From a virus, in the IMG/VR virus record IMGVR_UViG_3300048903_000341, positions 1-21,801 of that record: 21,801 nucleotides of DNA. One strand, given 5' to 3'. Below, one piece after another: positions 15,277 through 21,801 of the stretch. The position numbers and the translations under genes were made by a program. How positions within the stretch are numbered: the first letter of the stretch is position 1; every line of letters begins with the position of its first letter. The notes under the pieces were generated by a model. It did no database searches. It saw only the letters and a list, made by a program, of their open reading frames with translations, and had not been told where the DNA came from.

Positions 15277-15707
15277 CTGCTCAATGCCTTCTGCGATCTC
15301 GTACCCGAGCCCTTGGTAGCGCGGCCGGCGCCGTTGGCGGCCGGCGCCGGTGAGGCGTCTAACAAAGGGCTGAGCACATCCCCCGGCAGCGACAGGCTGA
15401 CCACCTGATCGAACAGCGACTGCCGCTCGTCAAAGGTCAGCACCGTCAGAGACGCGCGCTCGATGTCGGCGTCGCCCGGATGGCCGGTGCCGGCGGCAAT
15501 GACGGCACTCTGCGCCGCCAGGAACCGCAGCCGGTCCCGCCCGTCGCTGCTCTCCTCGCCCAACATGATCTTGCGTAGCTCGGGGAAACGCCCGTAGAGC
15601 ATCGCCCAATCGATCGCGGGAATGCCGGCCACCTTTATCGCGACGCCGCGGATCTCAAGCTCGACGGCCGAGATTTCCGGCGGTGCGATGTCGAGCAGAG
15701 ACGGCAT
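15273..15707 (-). CDS. Tail assembly chaperone (G-type), 144 aa
   Basis: The gene lies between the tail tube and the tape measure, where siphoviruses encode chaperones that hold the tape measure during tail polymerisation. The 144-residue product opens MPSLLDIAPPEISAVELEIR, GVAIKVAGIPAIDWAMLYGR, then an FPELRKIMLGEE helix and FDERQSLFDQVVSLSLPGDV. The final 30 residues (from about residue 115, SPAPAANGAGRATKGSG) are disordered and Pro/Ala/Gly-rich. That is what is expected when the useful continuation lies in the -1 frame. A -1 shift at C_CCT_TTG would give a fusion of about 203 residues. The ATG is separated from the upstream TAA by no bases. Confidence 0.8.
   Translation of the reverse strand: MPSLLDIAPPEISAVELEIRGVAIKVAGIPAIDWAMLYGRFPELRKIMLGEESSDGRDRLRFLAAQSAVIAAGTGHPGDADIERASLTVLTFDERQSLFDQVVSLSLPGDVLSPLLDASPAPAANGAGRATKGSGTRSQKALSS
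15325..15369 (-). promoter_or_regulatory. Candidate -1 programmed frameshift site: C_CCT_TTG heptamer plus hairpin
   Basis: On the minus strand, 15369-15363 reads C CCT TTG in the zero frame of the chaperone gene (codons AGC CCT TTG), which is a canonical X XXY YYZ heptamer. After a 12-base spacer comes a perfect 8-bp inverted repeat, CCGGCGCC (15350-15343) and GGCGCCGG (15332-15325), with a ten-base loop. Reading on in the -1 frame is open to the stop at 15099-15097. Spacing is somewhat longer than the usual 5-9 bases, and whether this heptamer slips well is not known to me. Confidence 0.55.
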
Positions 15708-16274
15708 TTAGGCCGCCGCCATCATGACTCCCGGATCGACCTCGGCGGTGATATTCCAGATGGCGGTGCCGTATTTCATCGCGTCATCGACCAGCACCTC
15801 GGCCGTCACCTCAAGCTGCCCCCACTCCTCCGAGATCGGGCTGAAGGAAGCGCTCGGGGTAAAGCTGACATTGCCGAAGTCCAGCTGCACCTTGGCGCCG
15901 ATGTCGTTGGTGCCGACAAAGCGCAACATTCCGGTGATCTCGGCCAGCGAAAAAATGTCGACGGTATAGGTCACATCGGGCGGCGTACCGGTTCCGGCGA
16001 CGGCATCGCCCATCAGATAGAGCGCCAGGTTGTCGGCGGTCAGTTCCGACATGATCATGCGCAATGCGGCCGAGCGCTCGCGGATGACGCTGCGCGCCTT
16101 GGTGCGGATGCCGCTGCGGCTGGAAAAGTAGTCGAGCCGGTCGATGGTCATCGTAAACTCGAACTCAGGCACTTCGCCCAAATCCCGGTAGTCGGTTTCC
16201 CCGTCCTTTTTGAATTTGACGATGCCCTTGCCGACAAAGGTGTTGTCGATGTCGGCCGCATTGGTGATCGGCAT
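15708..16274 (-). CDS. Major tail tube protein, 188 aa
   Basis: The product forms the stacked rings of the tail tube. The 188 residues open MPITNAADIDNTFVGKGIVK, with strands EFEFTMTIDRLDYFSSRSGI, then the TKARSVIRERSAALRMIMSE segment and LTADNLALYLMG, typical of the beta-sandwich tube fold with a long loop and a helix. The C-terminal half has FVGTNDIGAKVQLDFGNVSF, PISEEWGQLEVTAEVLVDDA and ends PGVMMAAA. Length and order (after terminator, before chaperone) match siphovirus tail tubes. It follows the upstream terminator-like gene with a three-base gap and abuts the chaperone ATG. Confidence 0.85.
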   Translation of the reverse strand: MPITNAADIDNTFVGKGIVKFKKDGETDYRDLGEVPEFEFTMTIDRLDYFSSRSGIRTKARSVIRERSAALRMIMSELTADNLALYLMGDAVAGTGTPPDVTYTVDIFSLAEITGMLRFVGTNDIGAKVQLDFGNVSFTPSASFSPISEEWGQLEVTAEVLVDDAMKYGTAIWNITAEVDPGVMMAAA

Positions 16275-16277
16275 GGC

Positions 16278-16727
16278 TTACACTCCAGCGAGGTCGGATA
16301 GCCGGAAAAGACTGGTGAAGACGAGATTGAGCTCGCAGCGGTACTCGCGCGCCTCGGCGTCGGGCGCGGCTACCGTAGCGCCCTCGTAGCGGATATCGCG
16401 GTCAACGACGCAATCGAGCAACACGGAGTCGGTCAGCACCGCTGCCACGATCCGCGAGCGGTAAAGCGTCAAGAGACTGCCGGCCTCGGCACCGTTGTCG
16501 CCGCGCACGATGACCACGACCAGCGGCTTTAATTCCATCCGCTGTACGCGGCTGCCGCGCGTCCCTTGGGGCGCGTCGAGCACATCCTCGGAGCCGTCCT
16601 GCACGATCACCGCCGGCCGCGCCAGCGCTGGCACATCGAGCTTGTTGCGGGCGGCGGCCTGCACGCCCGTCACCGCGCCGCAGACTTCCACCAACCGCGT
16701 CAGAATGGCCTCGCGCTGGTCAGCCAC
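16278..16727 (-). CDS. Tail terminator / tail completion-like protein, 149 aa
   Basis: The 149-residue product begins MADQREAILTRLVEVCGAVT, a helix typical of tail terminators ('R..IL..L...L....GV'), followed by a strand and loop region PALARPAVIVQDGSEDV. The core has QRMELKPLVVVIVRGDNGAE, then LLTLYRSRIVAAVLTDSVL, and the final strands REYRCELNLVFTSLFRLSDL. That arrangement of helix, four strands and a 'Y...L...F.' end fits the tail terminator fold that caps the tube. The position immediately before the tail tube supports this. It overlaps the upstream closure gene by 8 nt. Confidence 0.7.
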   Translation of the reverse strand: MADQREAILTRLVEVCGAVTGVQAAARNKLDVPALARPAVIVQDGSEDVLDAPQGTRGSRVQRMELKPLVVVIVRGDNGAEAGSLLTLYRSRIVAAVLTDSVLLDCVVDRDIRYEGATVAAPDAEAREYRCELNLVFTSLFRLSDLAGV

Positions 16728-17064
16728 GGCAGAGCAGATTTACCCGCACGAGCTCGCCGCCGTAGGACAGCGGCGCGATTTGGGTGATGTTGGCCGGGTC
16801 GCCGTCGATGAGGATGCGGTCATCGCGCGACGGCACGCCCCAGGCGCCGAGTCCGGTCGGGCTGACGACGACCCGGATCTCTTGGATCTGCCCGGCCTCC
16901 AGATCCTGCGGCCCGAAGTTCCGCACCGCCGCCGGACACTCGATTTCCTCGGCCACCGTCGTCGCCCCAGTCGTTGGATCGACCGCGGTGCGCTGCAAAG
17001 TCACCGTTTGCCCGTAGCCGGCGATTGCCGCATCCAGCCGGGCGATCAGCACTTGCGGCGTCAT
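16720..17064 (-). CDS. Head closure / head-tail joining protein, 114 aa
   Basis: The open frame extends upstream to 17235, but the added N-terminus would be an Arg-rich shadow of the connector gene. The ATG at 17064 overlaps the connector's stop (ATGA) and yields 114 residues. The sequence has the small SH3-like beta-barrel character of head closure proteins: VTLQRTAVDPTTGATTVAEE, VVVSPTGLGAWGVPSRDDRI and LIDGDPANITQIAPLSYGGE. Such proteins plug the portal-connector assembly before tail attachment. Order connector-closure-terminator-tube matches long-tailed phages. Confidence 0.72.
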   Translation of the reverse strand: MTPQVLIARLDAAIAGYGQTVTLQRTAVDPTTGATTVAEEIECPAAVRNFGPQDLEAGQIQEIRVVVSPTGLGAWGVPSRDDRILIDGDPANITQIAPLSYGGELVRVNLLCRG

Positions 17065-17720
17065 ACCGACCAGATCTTGTAAGGCGCCAACAGGTCGCGG
17101 GCGCCGGGTGGGATGGCGCCGCCGCTGGTCCCGGCGCCGGCGTCGCCGGCGTAAACCTGGCTGATCAGGTCGGGCACTGTCTCCGACCGCAGCGCCGGGT
17201 CGCGCCCCAGCGCGAACCACCGCGCCGTCAGCCATTCCAGCGCCGCGCCCTGCACGTCCGCCGGGATCGGGTCATAGCCGGCGGTGTAGTCCACCAAAAG
17301 GGTGGTGCCGAGCCACGCGGCGACGGTGGTGCCGTCGAGCCGATAGAGCGCGCCTTCCTCGGGATAGACATCCCACGCCGCCACGTCGACCGCGGCGCCA
17401 TCCTCGAACACCGCCACCAGCGGCACGCCGGCATCGTCGACGACGATCGGGAATTGCCGGGTGCGCAGCGGCTCGCCCGAATAGAGCCAGTTGTAGACGT
17501 AGCGGAATTGATCCTGATAGCTCTGCACCGCGAAGACCCGGTTGCAGTAGTTGTTGACCGCCGCCGACACCGCGTCGATCTGCTGGGTTAGCGCCGCGTC
17601 CTTCGAGGTGTCCGCCGCGTCGATGCCGAGCACCACTTTGGCGTCGTCGAGGCTCACCAGCGCCAGGCTGTCGGCCGGCGTGATCACCCGCGTGATGCTA
17701 TAGCGGACATTGGTCGGCAT
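17061..17720 (-). CDS. Head-tail connector (HK97 gp6-like), 219 aa
   Basis: The ATG at 17720 overlaps the preceding stop (TGATG); upstream codons in this frame are a shadow of the collagen-like gene. The 219-residue product opens MPTNVRYSITRVITPADSLA and contains VSLDDAKVVLGIDAADTSKD followed by AALTQQIDAVSAAVNNYCNR, the alpha-helical N-terminal motif of gp6-like connectors ('L..AK..L.......D..L...I..A...I...'). Two beta domains follow (QFRYVYNWLYSGEPLRTRQF, AWDVYPEEGALYRLDGTTVA), and then VDYTAGYDPIPADVQGAALE with a helical end. This layout, with 'Y.AG....P.D...A...', is the standard adaptor that docks on the portal ring. Confidence 0.8.
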   Translation of the reverse strand: MPTNVRYSITRVITPADSLALVSLDDAKVVLGIDAADTSKDAALTQQIDAVSAAVNNYCNRVFAVQSYQDQFRYVYNWLYSGEPLRTRQFPIVVDDAGVPLVAVFEDGAAVDVAAWDVYPEEGALYRLDGTTVAAWLGTTLLVDYTAGYDPIPADVQGAALEWLTARWFALGRDPALRSETVPDLISQVYAGDAGAGTSGGAIPPGARDLLAPYKIWSV

Positions 17721-18412
17721 CAGGCGGCGCGCTCGGCGTGGTAGAGCTCGAAAAATTCGCGCAGGTCGAGCGGCGGCCCGACGCTGCCGTCCGACATCAC
17801 CGGCACCGCGCGGAAGTCCCGCGTTTCCCAGCGGGCAATGGTCGGTGCCGGCAGGCCCGGAACCCCGCGGTCGCCCTTTTCGCCGGGCTTGCCGCGGCTG
17901 CCGGCGCGCGCCGAGACGGCCCAACCGTCGCCCGGCAATTCGCCGGGGTCGTCGCACCGCGCTCGCCACTCCGAGTCCCGAAAAGTCACGACATCGTATT
18001 TGCGATATTGCCGCTCGGGATCGAACAACCCGCAAACCTCGCCGACATAAGGTTCCGGCCCCGGCGGGCCGGGCACCTCGGAGTCGGCCCCCGGCGGCCC
18101 CTGGATGCCCGGTTCGCCAGGCGGGCCTGTGATGGCCTCGCCCGGCTCTCCCCTCTCCCCAGGCTCTCCTGGCGCGCCGGGGGAGCCGTCCTTCAACGAC
18201 GCCAATCGCTCGGCGACGGCGCGCTCGATGCGAAGCTCGAACTCTGCCCGCGCGGCGCGAAGCTCCGCCTGCAAAGCCGCCGTGGACAGCCTAAGCTCGC
18301 GCTCGATGCGCTCGACATCGGCCGCAACTTCCGCGGCCAATACTTCAAGCGGCAACATCGAGTCGGCGCCGGCTACGGTAGGCACTCTTGATTGCCTGTT
18401 CGGTGTTTGCAT
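17720..18412 (-). CDS. Collagen-like protein inside the head module, 230 aa
   Basis: The N-terminus has a coiled-coil-like helical region (LPLEVLAAEVAADVERIERE and AALQAELRAARAEFELRIER), which could trimerise the chain. Then come two Gly-X-Y runs, about residues 95-140 (DGSPGAPGEPGERGEPGEA and PPGEPGIQGPPG-like) and about 185-205 (GSRGKPGEKGDRGVPGLP). Between them a small Cys-containing domain (YVGEVCGLFDPERQYRKYDV, VTFRDSEWRARCDDPGELPG) resembles carbohydrate-binding modules in its 'Y...DVV.....W.A' pattern, an inference. The ATG at 18412 overlaps the portal end by 68 nt; ATG 18358 (18 codons later) would reduce this to 14. Location between portal and connector suggests a head decoration fibre. 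Confidence 0.72.
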   Translation of the reverse strand: MQTPNRQSRVPTVAGADSMLPLEVLAAEVAADVERIERELRLSTAALQAELRAARAEFELRIERAVAERLASLKDGSPGAPGEPGERGEPGEAITGPPGEPGIQGPPGADSEVPGPPGPEPYVGEVCGLFDPERQYRKYDVVTFRDSEWRARCDDPGELPGDGWAVSARAGSRGKPGEKGDRGVPGLPAPTIARWETRDFRAVPVMSDGSVGPPLDLREFFELYHAERAA

Positions 18413-19754
18413 TATCCCCGCCACTGTCGGCCCCCGCAGGCGGTGCCGCTGGCGGCGCGTCAGGCGCCGGGGTTGCCGGCGGCGCCTGGTCCCACGCACT
18501 GAGCGGCACGACCTGCTGTTGCACCCGCGGCTCGTCGCCGAACGGCATGGCCGGCAGATCCTCTTTGGCGCGCGCCTCGTTGGGCGAAAAGATGCCGCCC
18601 TGCACGCCTCTCGCCAGGCCCTCGATGCGGTCGCGGAAGTTCGCCCGCAGCAGCGCCTCGAGGTCGAGCTCGAGATAGTCGTCGGGCCAACCGCCGAGCG
18701 CAAAAACCCGCCCGAACGCGTCCTCGATCAGGTTTGCGCAGAAGCCAAGCCCGGTCGACACCCAGAACCCCATCAGGCTCTCGGTCGAGCCCTGCGGCCC
18801 GGTGCCCGCCATCAACGACAGCAATGGCAGCGGCACCCGGTAGGCGGTGGCTATGCGCTGGTCGCTGACCTGGAGCTTCTCCGCGAGTTGCGCGTCGCGG
18901 CTGGTGACAACAGCGGGCGCCCAGACGAGGCCATCGGTCAGGATCGGCGTGCCGCCCGCGTTGATCCCTTGGGTGTGCTCGTCCCACTTGGCGCGCAGCC
19001 GCTCGACCGCTTCCGGCTTGTCGTGAAAGCTGGCCGGCGTTTGTAGCACCCCGGAGGGCCGCCCCTCGTTGGCGGCATAGGCCAGTGCCTGCGCCACCAG
19101 CGCGTTCGACACGGCAATCTCGAGCAGCGCCGCCTCCAAGGGCGCGCAGCCTTGCAATGGGTTGCGCGGGTTCGGCAGCCGAACATGCAGCACATCGCGC
19201 GCCGGCACTTGCTGCAACGCCTGCCGGTCATCGGCAAACAAGCGCTCGACAATCGCATTGCCGGCAAGCTGGTAGTAGATCGCCCCATCCGCGCCGACGC
19301 TCACCGAGCACTGGCTCGGGGTCATCAGGTGAATTTCGGATATCTCGAAGCGTTGATTGCGGATCGCCAGCCCGAAGGCGCAGCCCTCGCCATAGAGGCA
19401 GTCGGTGAGGTAGAGGAAGAAATCGGTCGGCGACTGATAGCTATTCGGCCGCTTCAGAATCCGCGACAGTGCCGATGTCGTCACCCGCTCGCGGCCGCCA
19501 TCGCCGTCGGCTTCCCAGTGCGTGCCGGCGCACATGCTGATGGTCTGGGCATAAGCCTGGCGGCAGGCGTAGACGACAGCCGAGCCGCTCGGGCGCAGCG
19601 GGTCGTAGCCGAGCTGCCACCAGTTGATCGGCCAGTTCTTCGGGATGCCGCTGCTGCCGACCGTCAGCGGGAATCCCGGCGGCCCGAACTGCTTGGCCCG
19701 CGGGCGGAAGACGCTGGCGAGCGCCCCCGCGGCCCGCGCGACCAGTTGCGCCAT
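18345..19754 (-). CDS. Phage portal protein (HK97-like), 469 aa
   Basis: The portal is the twelve-fold ring through which DNA enters and leaves the capsid. The 469-residue product has portal hallmarks: an N-terminal basic helix (MAQLVARAAGALASVFRPRA), VVYACRQAYAQTISMCAGT ('V.AC...IA..ia'), SRILKRPNSYQSPTDFFLYL with LTDCLYGEGCAF, GCAPLEAALLEIAVSNALVA ('G.SPL.AA...I....A'), LQVSDQRIATAYRVPLPLL, TESLMGFWVSTGLGFCANLI, and a C-terminal FSPNEARAKEDLPAMPFGDE ('..T.NE.R....L'). The C-terminal tail is Pro/Ala/Gln-rich. It begins one base past the preceding gene's stop. The order places it after the capsid gene, unlike most HK97-like phages. Confidence 0.9.
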   Translation of the reverse strand: MAQLVARAAGALASVFRPRAKQFGPPGFPLTVGSSGIPKNWPINWWQLGYDPLRPSGSAVVYACRQAYAQTISMCAGTHWEADGDGGRERVTTSALSRILKRPNSYQSPTDFFLYLTDCLYGEGCAFGLAIRNQRFEISEIHLMTPSQCSVSVGADGAIYYQLAGNAIVERLFADDRQALQQVPARDVLHVRLPNPRNPLQGCAPLEAALLEIAVSNALVAQALAYAANEGRPSGVLQTPASFHDKPEAVERLRAKWDEHTQGINAGGTPILTDGLVWAPAVVTSRDAQLAEKLQVSDQRIATAYRVPLPLLSLMAGTGPQGSTESLMGFWVSTGLGFCANLIEDAFGRVFALGGWPDDYLELDLEALLRANFRDRIEGLARGVQGGIFSPNEARAKEDLPAMPFGDEPRVQQQVVPLSAWDQAPPATPAPDAPPAAPPAGADSGGDNANTEQAIKSAYRSRRRLDVAA

Positions 19755-19755
19755 A

Positions 19756-20328
19756 TTACCTCGCCCGGCCGCCGCCGGTCATGCGGGAGGCGCCGCCATT
19801 GCCGGCAACCTGCACCGCATTCGACGGCGGCGCCTCGGTGCTGCCGGCGGCATTGGTTGCCGTCACCACGCAGGTGATCGACTTGCCGGCATCGCCCGCC
19901 GCGACGACGTAGGTATTGCCGCTCGCGCCGCTGATGGCGGTGCCGTCGCTTTTCCAGTCGTAGGCGTACCCGGTCGGCTCGCCGTGCCAGTTGCCCATCG
20001 TGCAAGTGAGCGTCTCGCCGACAGCCCCGTTGCCGCTGAGGTTTGGGACATCGACATTGCTCGGCGCGCCCGGTGCCGGCGTCGGCCTATCTGGCACCGC
20101 CGCGGTTTGCTGCGCGTGTCGTAGCGCCGCCTGTTGCACGGCTACTGGCGGCATCTCCGGGTTCTGCGGGCTCGCCTTGTCGTCCGGGTGCATCAACCCC
20201 AGCCGCAACAGGTCGTTTTCCTCCTGCGTCGGCGTCGGCTGGTTTTGCTCGGTCACTTCCAGGGTCTTTTTCGTCAGCGCCGCCCGCGCCTCCTGGTCGG
20301 CGCGGTACTGTTCTTCCGTGACTGCCAT
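19756..20328 (-). CDS. Ig-like-domain protein next to the major capsid gene, 190 aa
   Basis: The frame is open further upstream, but the ATG at 20328 is preceded by AGGAGC six bases away, giving MAVTEEQYRADQEARAALTK. The N-terminal ~95 residues are helical, charged and then Pro/Gln-rich (EVTEQNQPTPTQEENDLLRL, PDRPTPAPGAPSNVDVPNL). Residues about 95-175 form a bacterial/phage Ig-like domain: VGETLTCTMGNWHGEPTGYA, YDWKSDGTAISGASGNTYVV and GDAGKSITCVVTATNAAGST, with the paired cysteines (TCT and TCV) and W (NW/DW) of this fold. A short Gly-rich end follows. Ig-like domains on phage heads and tails often bind carbohydrates weakly. A decoration protein is the likely role, by analogy with Hoc-type proteins. 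Confidence 0.78.
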   Translation of the reverse strand: MAVTEEQYRADQEARAALTKKTLEVTEQNQPTPTQEENDLLRLGLMHPDDKASPQNPEMPPVAVQQAALRHAQQTAAVPDRPTPAPGAPSNVDVPNLSGNGAVGETLTCTMGNWHGEPTGYAYDWKSDGTAISGASGNTYVVAAGDAGKSITCVVTATNAAGSTEAPPSNAVQVAGNGGASRMTGGGRAR

Positions 20329-20348
20329 CGGGTTGCTCCTTTGTGGTG

Positions 20349-20376
20349 AGCCGGGCAAGAAACTCTTTGCCCGGCT
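20349..20376 (-). promoter_or_regulatory. Perfect 10-bp hairpin just after the capsid gene
   Basis: In the 75-base gap following the major capsid gene, AGCCGGGCAA (20349-20358) and TTGCCCGGCT (20367-20376) are perfect inverted complements with an eight-base loop. No run of T follows on the minus strand, so it is not a standard intrinsic terminator. It may be an mRNA-stabilising or attenuating element that sets capsid transcript level above the downstream genes. Confidence 0.6.
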
Positions 20377-20403
20377 TCCACCATCCATAACGCCTGCGGG
20401 GTT

Positions 20404-21798
20404 TTACCAAGTGACAGATTGCGTCCAAGCGATGACGCCGGTGCGCAGCATGGCCCAGTTCATCGGCAGGATCATGCGGAGCGCCAAGCTGTCGGTCTGG
20501 AACATCGAGCGCACCGGGGTCGCTGCCACCGCGGAGCCCTGCGCACCCGTGGTGATTTGCAGCGGGGTCGTATCCTCAAAGTGCAACGTCGTTTGGTTAG
20601 AGACGTCAAACCTCGGATCGTCGCCCGTCACCGACATGAAGTCGGCGGCGTCGAGCAGGATCACCATCCCCACCGGAACGGTGCTCGACACGATCACCGG
20701 ATAGCCCACCAGCCGGTTCGAGTTCATCTCGCCCTGGAACGGAAACGCGACCGCACCAGCGGCGCCCTGTGTCAACCCGATCGAGTTTTTCTGCACCGGG
20801 TTCATGATCCATACCGGGCTACGCAAGCTGTTCGCACCGGCAAGCACCGCAGTTAAAGCCTTGACGTCACCGACAAGCGCCGCAATCCCGCCGCCTGCGG
20901 TTGCCGTCGTGGCGCTGACGCCCGCCCGCAAGCCCGAAGGCCGGATAGAGGTGAAGGACGTGGCGTCGATCAGCACCGTGTCTACGGCGACCTGCGTGTC
21001 GTCCTGGATAAGCTTGCGCAGGATGCCCTCGATCTCCGGGTTCGCGTGCTCGGCGATCTCCCTCGTGTAGCTGACAATGACCGACATCTTTTTGAGGACG
21101 AGGGTGATCGGCACAAACGCGGCCTGCCGCACCGGGATCGGCGCGCCCTCGGCGACGAACGAACCCGCCACAGTCGGTGTTGCGGCCCGCGTCGGCATCG
21201 TGATCTGAGCGAACCGGCCGAGCGTCTGACGGAAGCCCATTGCCGACAGCGGGCCGTAAATGCCGCCGGGCATCAGGCTTTCGACGTAGTCCCCGTATTG
21301 CGTCTGGGCTAGCTCTGCCGCCCACCCGGTTGTCGTCGTCGTCGCCGGCGCGGTGGCGGCGCGCATGTACCACTCATGCGTGCCCTTGATCTGCTCCCAG
21401 TCGCCATAGCTGCCGTAGCGCTCCGCCATCACCTGGTCGAGCGGCTTATTTGTGACGTGCGCCAAGGTCACGCCGACGCAGTGCCGGATGAACAGATAGC
21501 CGGGCTTCTCCTCTTTCTTCGGGATTGCCCACGCCTTCGGCCGGTCCATCATCACCGGCACGTTGCTGCCAGGAGGCAGGATCGTGGTGCGCGAGGCTGG
21601 CACGGTGATCGGCAGGCTCTCGCTGCCGAGCGCTTTCTCGACCCGCTCCCAGGTCGCCATCTTCTGCTGCACCTCCTCGATTTTCGCGGTGAGGTCGGTG
21701 AGGCGGCTAAGGTCGTTGTCGGGATCGACACCGCCGATCTGGTCGCGTAGCGCCACGAGCTCCTGCTGCGCGCTTTCAATTCGTTCGCTGATGTTCAT
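20404..21798 (-). CDS. Major capsid protein (HK97 fold), 464 aa
   Basis: The shell-forming protein starts at the ATG at 21798, three bases from the window edge, and is complete. The first ~55 residues form a coiled coil (SERIESAQQELVALRDQIGG and DLTAKIEEVQQKMATWERVE), the internal delta/scaffold domain of HK97-type capsids that is normally removed by a prohead protease. Then SFVAEGAPIPVRQAAFVPIT with LVLKKMSVIVSYTREIAEHA gives the typical HK97 sequence 'F..E....P.....F..V.L...K....V..S.E'. The C-terminal part has VWIMNPVQKNSIGLTQGAAG, NRLVGYPVIVSSTVPVGMVI and LLDAADFMSVTGDD, the P-domain/A-domain elements. No protease gene is visible; it is expected upstream, outside the window. Confidence 0.92.
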   Translation of the reverse strand: MNISERIESAQQELVALRDQIGGVDPDNDLSRLTDLTAKIEEVQQKMATWERVEKALGSESLPITVPASRTTILPPGSNVPVMMDRPKAWAIPKKEEKPGYLFIRHCVGVTLAHVTNKPLDQVMAERYGSYGDWEQIKGTHEWYMRAATAPATTTTTGWAAELAQTQYGDYVESLMPGGIYGPLSAMGFRQTLGRFAQITMPTRAATPTVAGSFVAEGAPIPVRQAAFVPITLVLKKMSVIVSYTREIAEHANPEIEGILRKLIQDDTQVAVDTVLIDATSFTSIRPSGLRAGVSATTATAGGGIAALVGDVKALTAVLAGANSLRSPVWIMNPVQKNSIGLTQGAAGAVAFPFQGEMNSNRLVGYPVIVSSTVPVGMVILLDAADFMSVTGDDPRFDVSNQTTLHFEDTTPLQITTGAQGSAVAATPVRSMFQTDSLALRMILPMNWAMLRTGVIAWTQSVTW

Positions 21799-21801
21799 GT
21801 C

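Noticed and set aside
17721-18035. Extension of the connector frame upstream to give 324 residues
   Set aside because: The added part is an Arg-rich shadow of the collagen-like gene, and the ATG at 17720 is coupled to the preceding stop.
20349-20376. Intrinsic transcription terminator
   Set aside because: The stem is strong but is not followed by a T-run on the transcribed strand, and the late operon must continue through it.

Overview
The window is a piece of a tailed-phage genome or, more likely, a prophage. The host is probably an alphaproteobacterium, perhaps a Rhizobiales/Bradyrhizobium-like lineage. That placing rests on the high G+C content, strong third-position GC in the coding frames, the 'IGHN' motif in the gene beside recT, and a structural module of the kind I know from rhizobial prophages. 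No integrase, terminase, protease, lysis enzyme or host gene is visible, so prophage versus virion and the exact host remain inference.

Layout. Positions 1-3499, plus strand: a tight early/recombination operon of very small, stop-start-coupled genes. It holds a 23-aa membrane peptide, a DnaJ-type zinc-finger protein, a 132-aa unknown, a 40-aa unknown, a 310-aa coiled-coil protein and a RecT single-strand annealing protein with a long C-terminal extension. Positions 3504-21798, minus strand (read right to left): an almost gapless late structural operon. Its order is major capsid protein, Ig-like domain protein, portal, collagen-like protein, head-tail connector, head closure, tail terminator, tail tube, tail assembly chaperone (with a probable -1 frameshift extension), DUF6441-like protein, a short tape measure, two small tail genes, a 911-aa tail hub/tip protein, three tandem paralogues of unknown function, a Cys/Pro-rich protein, a 1113-aa repeat-built tail fibre, and two small genes, one with two membrane segments. 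The two operons converge, with only 4 bp between their stop codons at 3499/3504.

How the genes work together: the tape measure, tail tube, chaperone pair and terminator indicate a long-tailed phage, and no contractile sheath is seen, so siphovirus-like morphology is likely. Decoration-type domains (Ig-like, collagen-like) lie inside the head module. The host-recognition end combines a hub with a roughly 260-residue N-terminal insertion, the tandem paralogues and the repeat fibre.

Most notable items: (1) three adjacent paralogues (7863-9390) with near-identical ends, four conserved cysteines and divergent centres; (2) a canonical X_XXY_YYZ heptamer followed by a GC-rich hairpin exactly where the tail-chaperone frame should shift; (3) four very small, well-coupled ORFs that gene callers would tend to skip.
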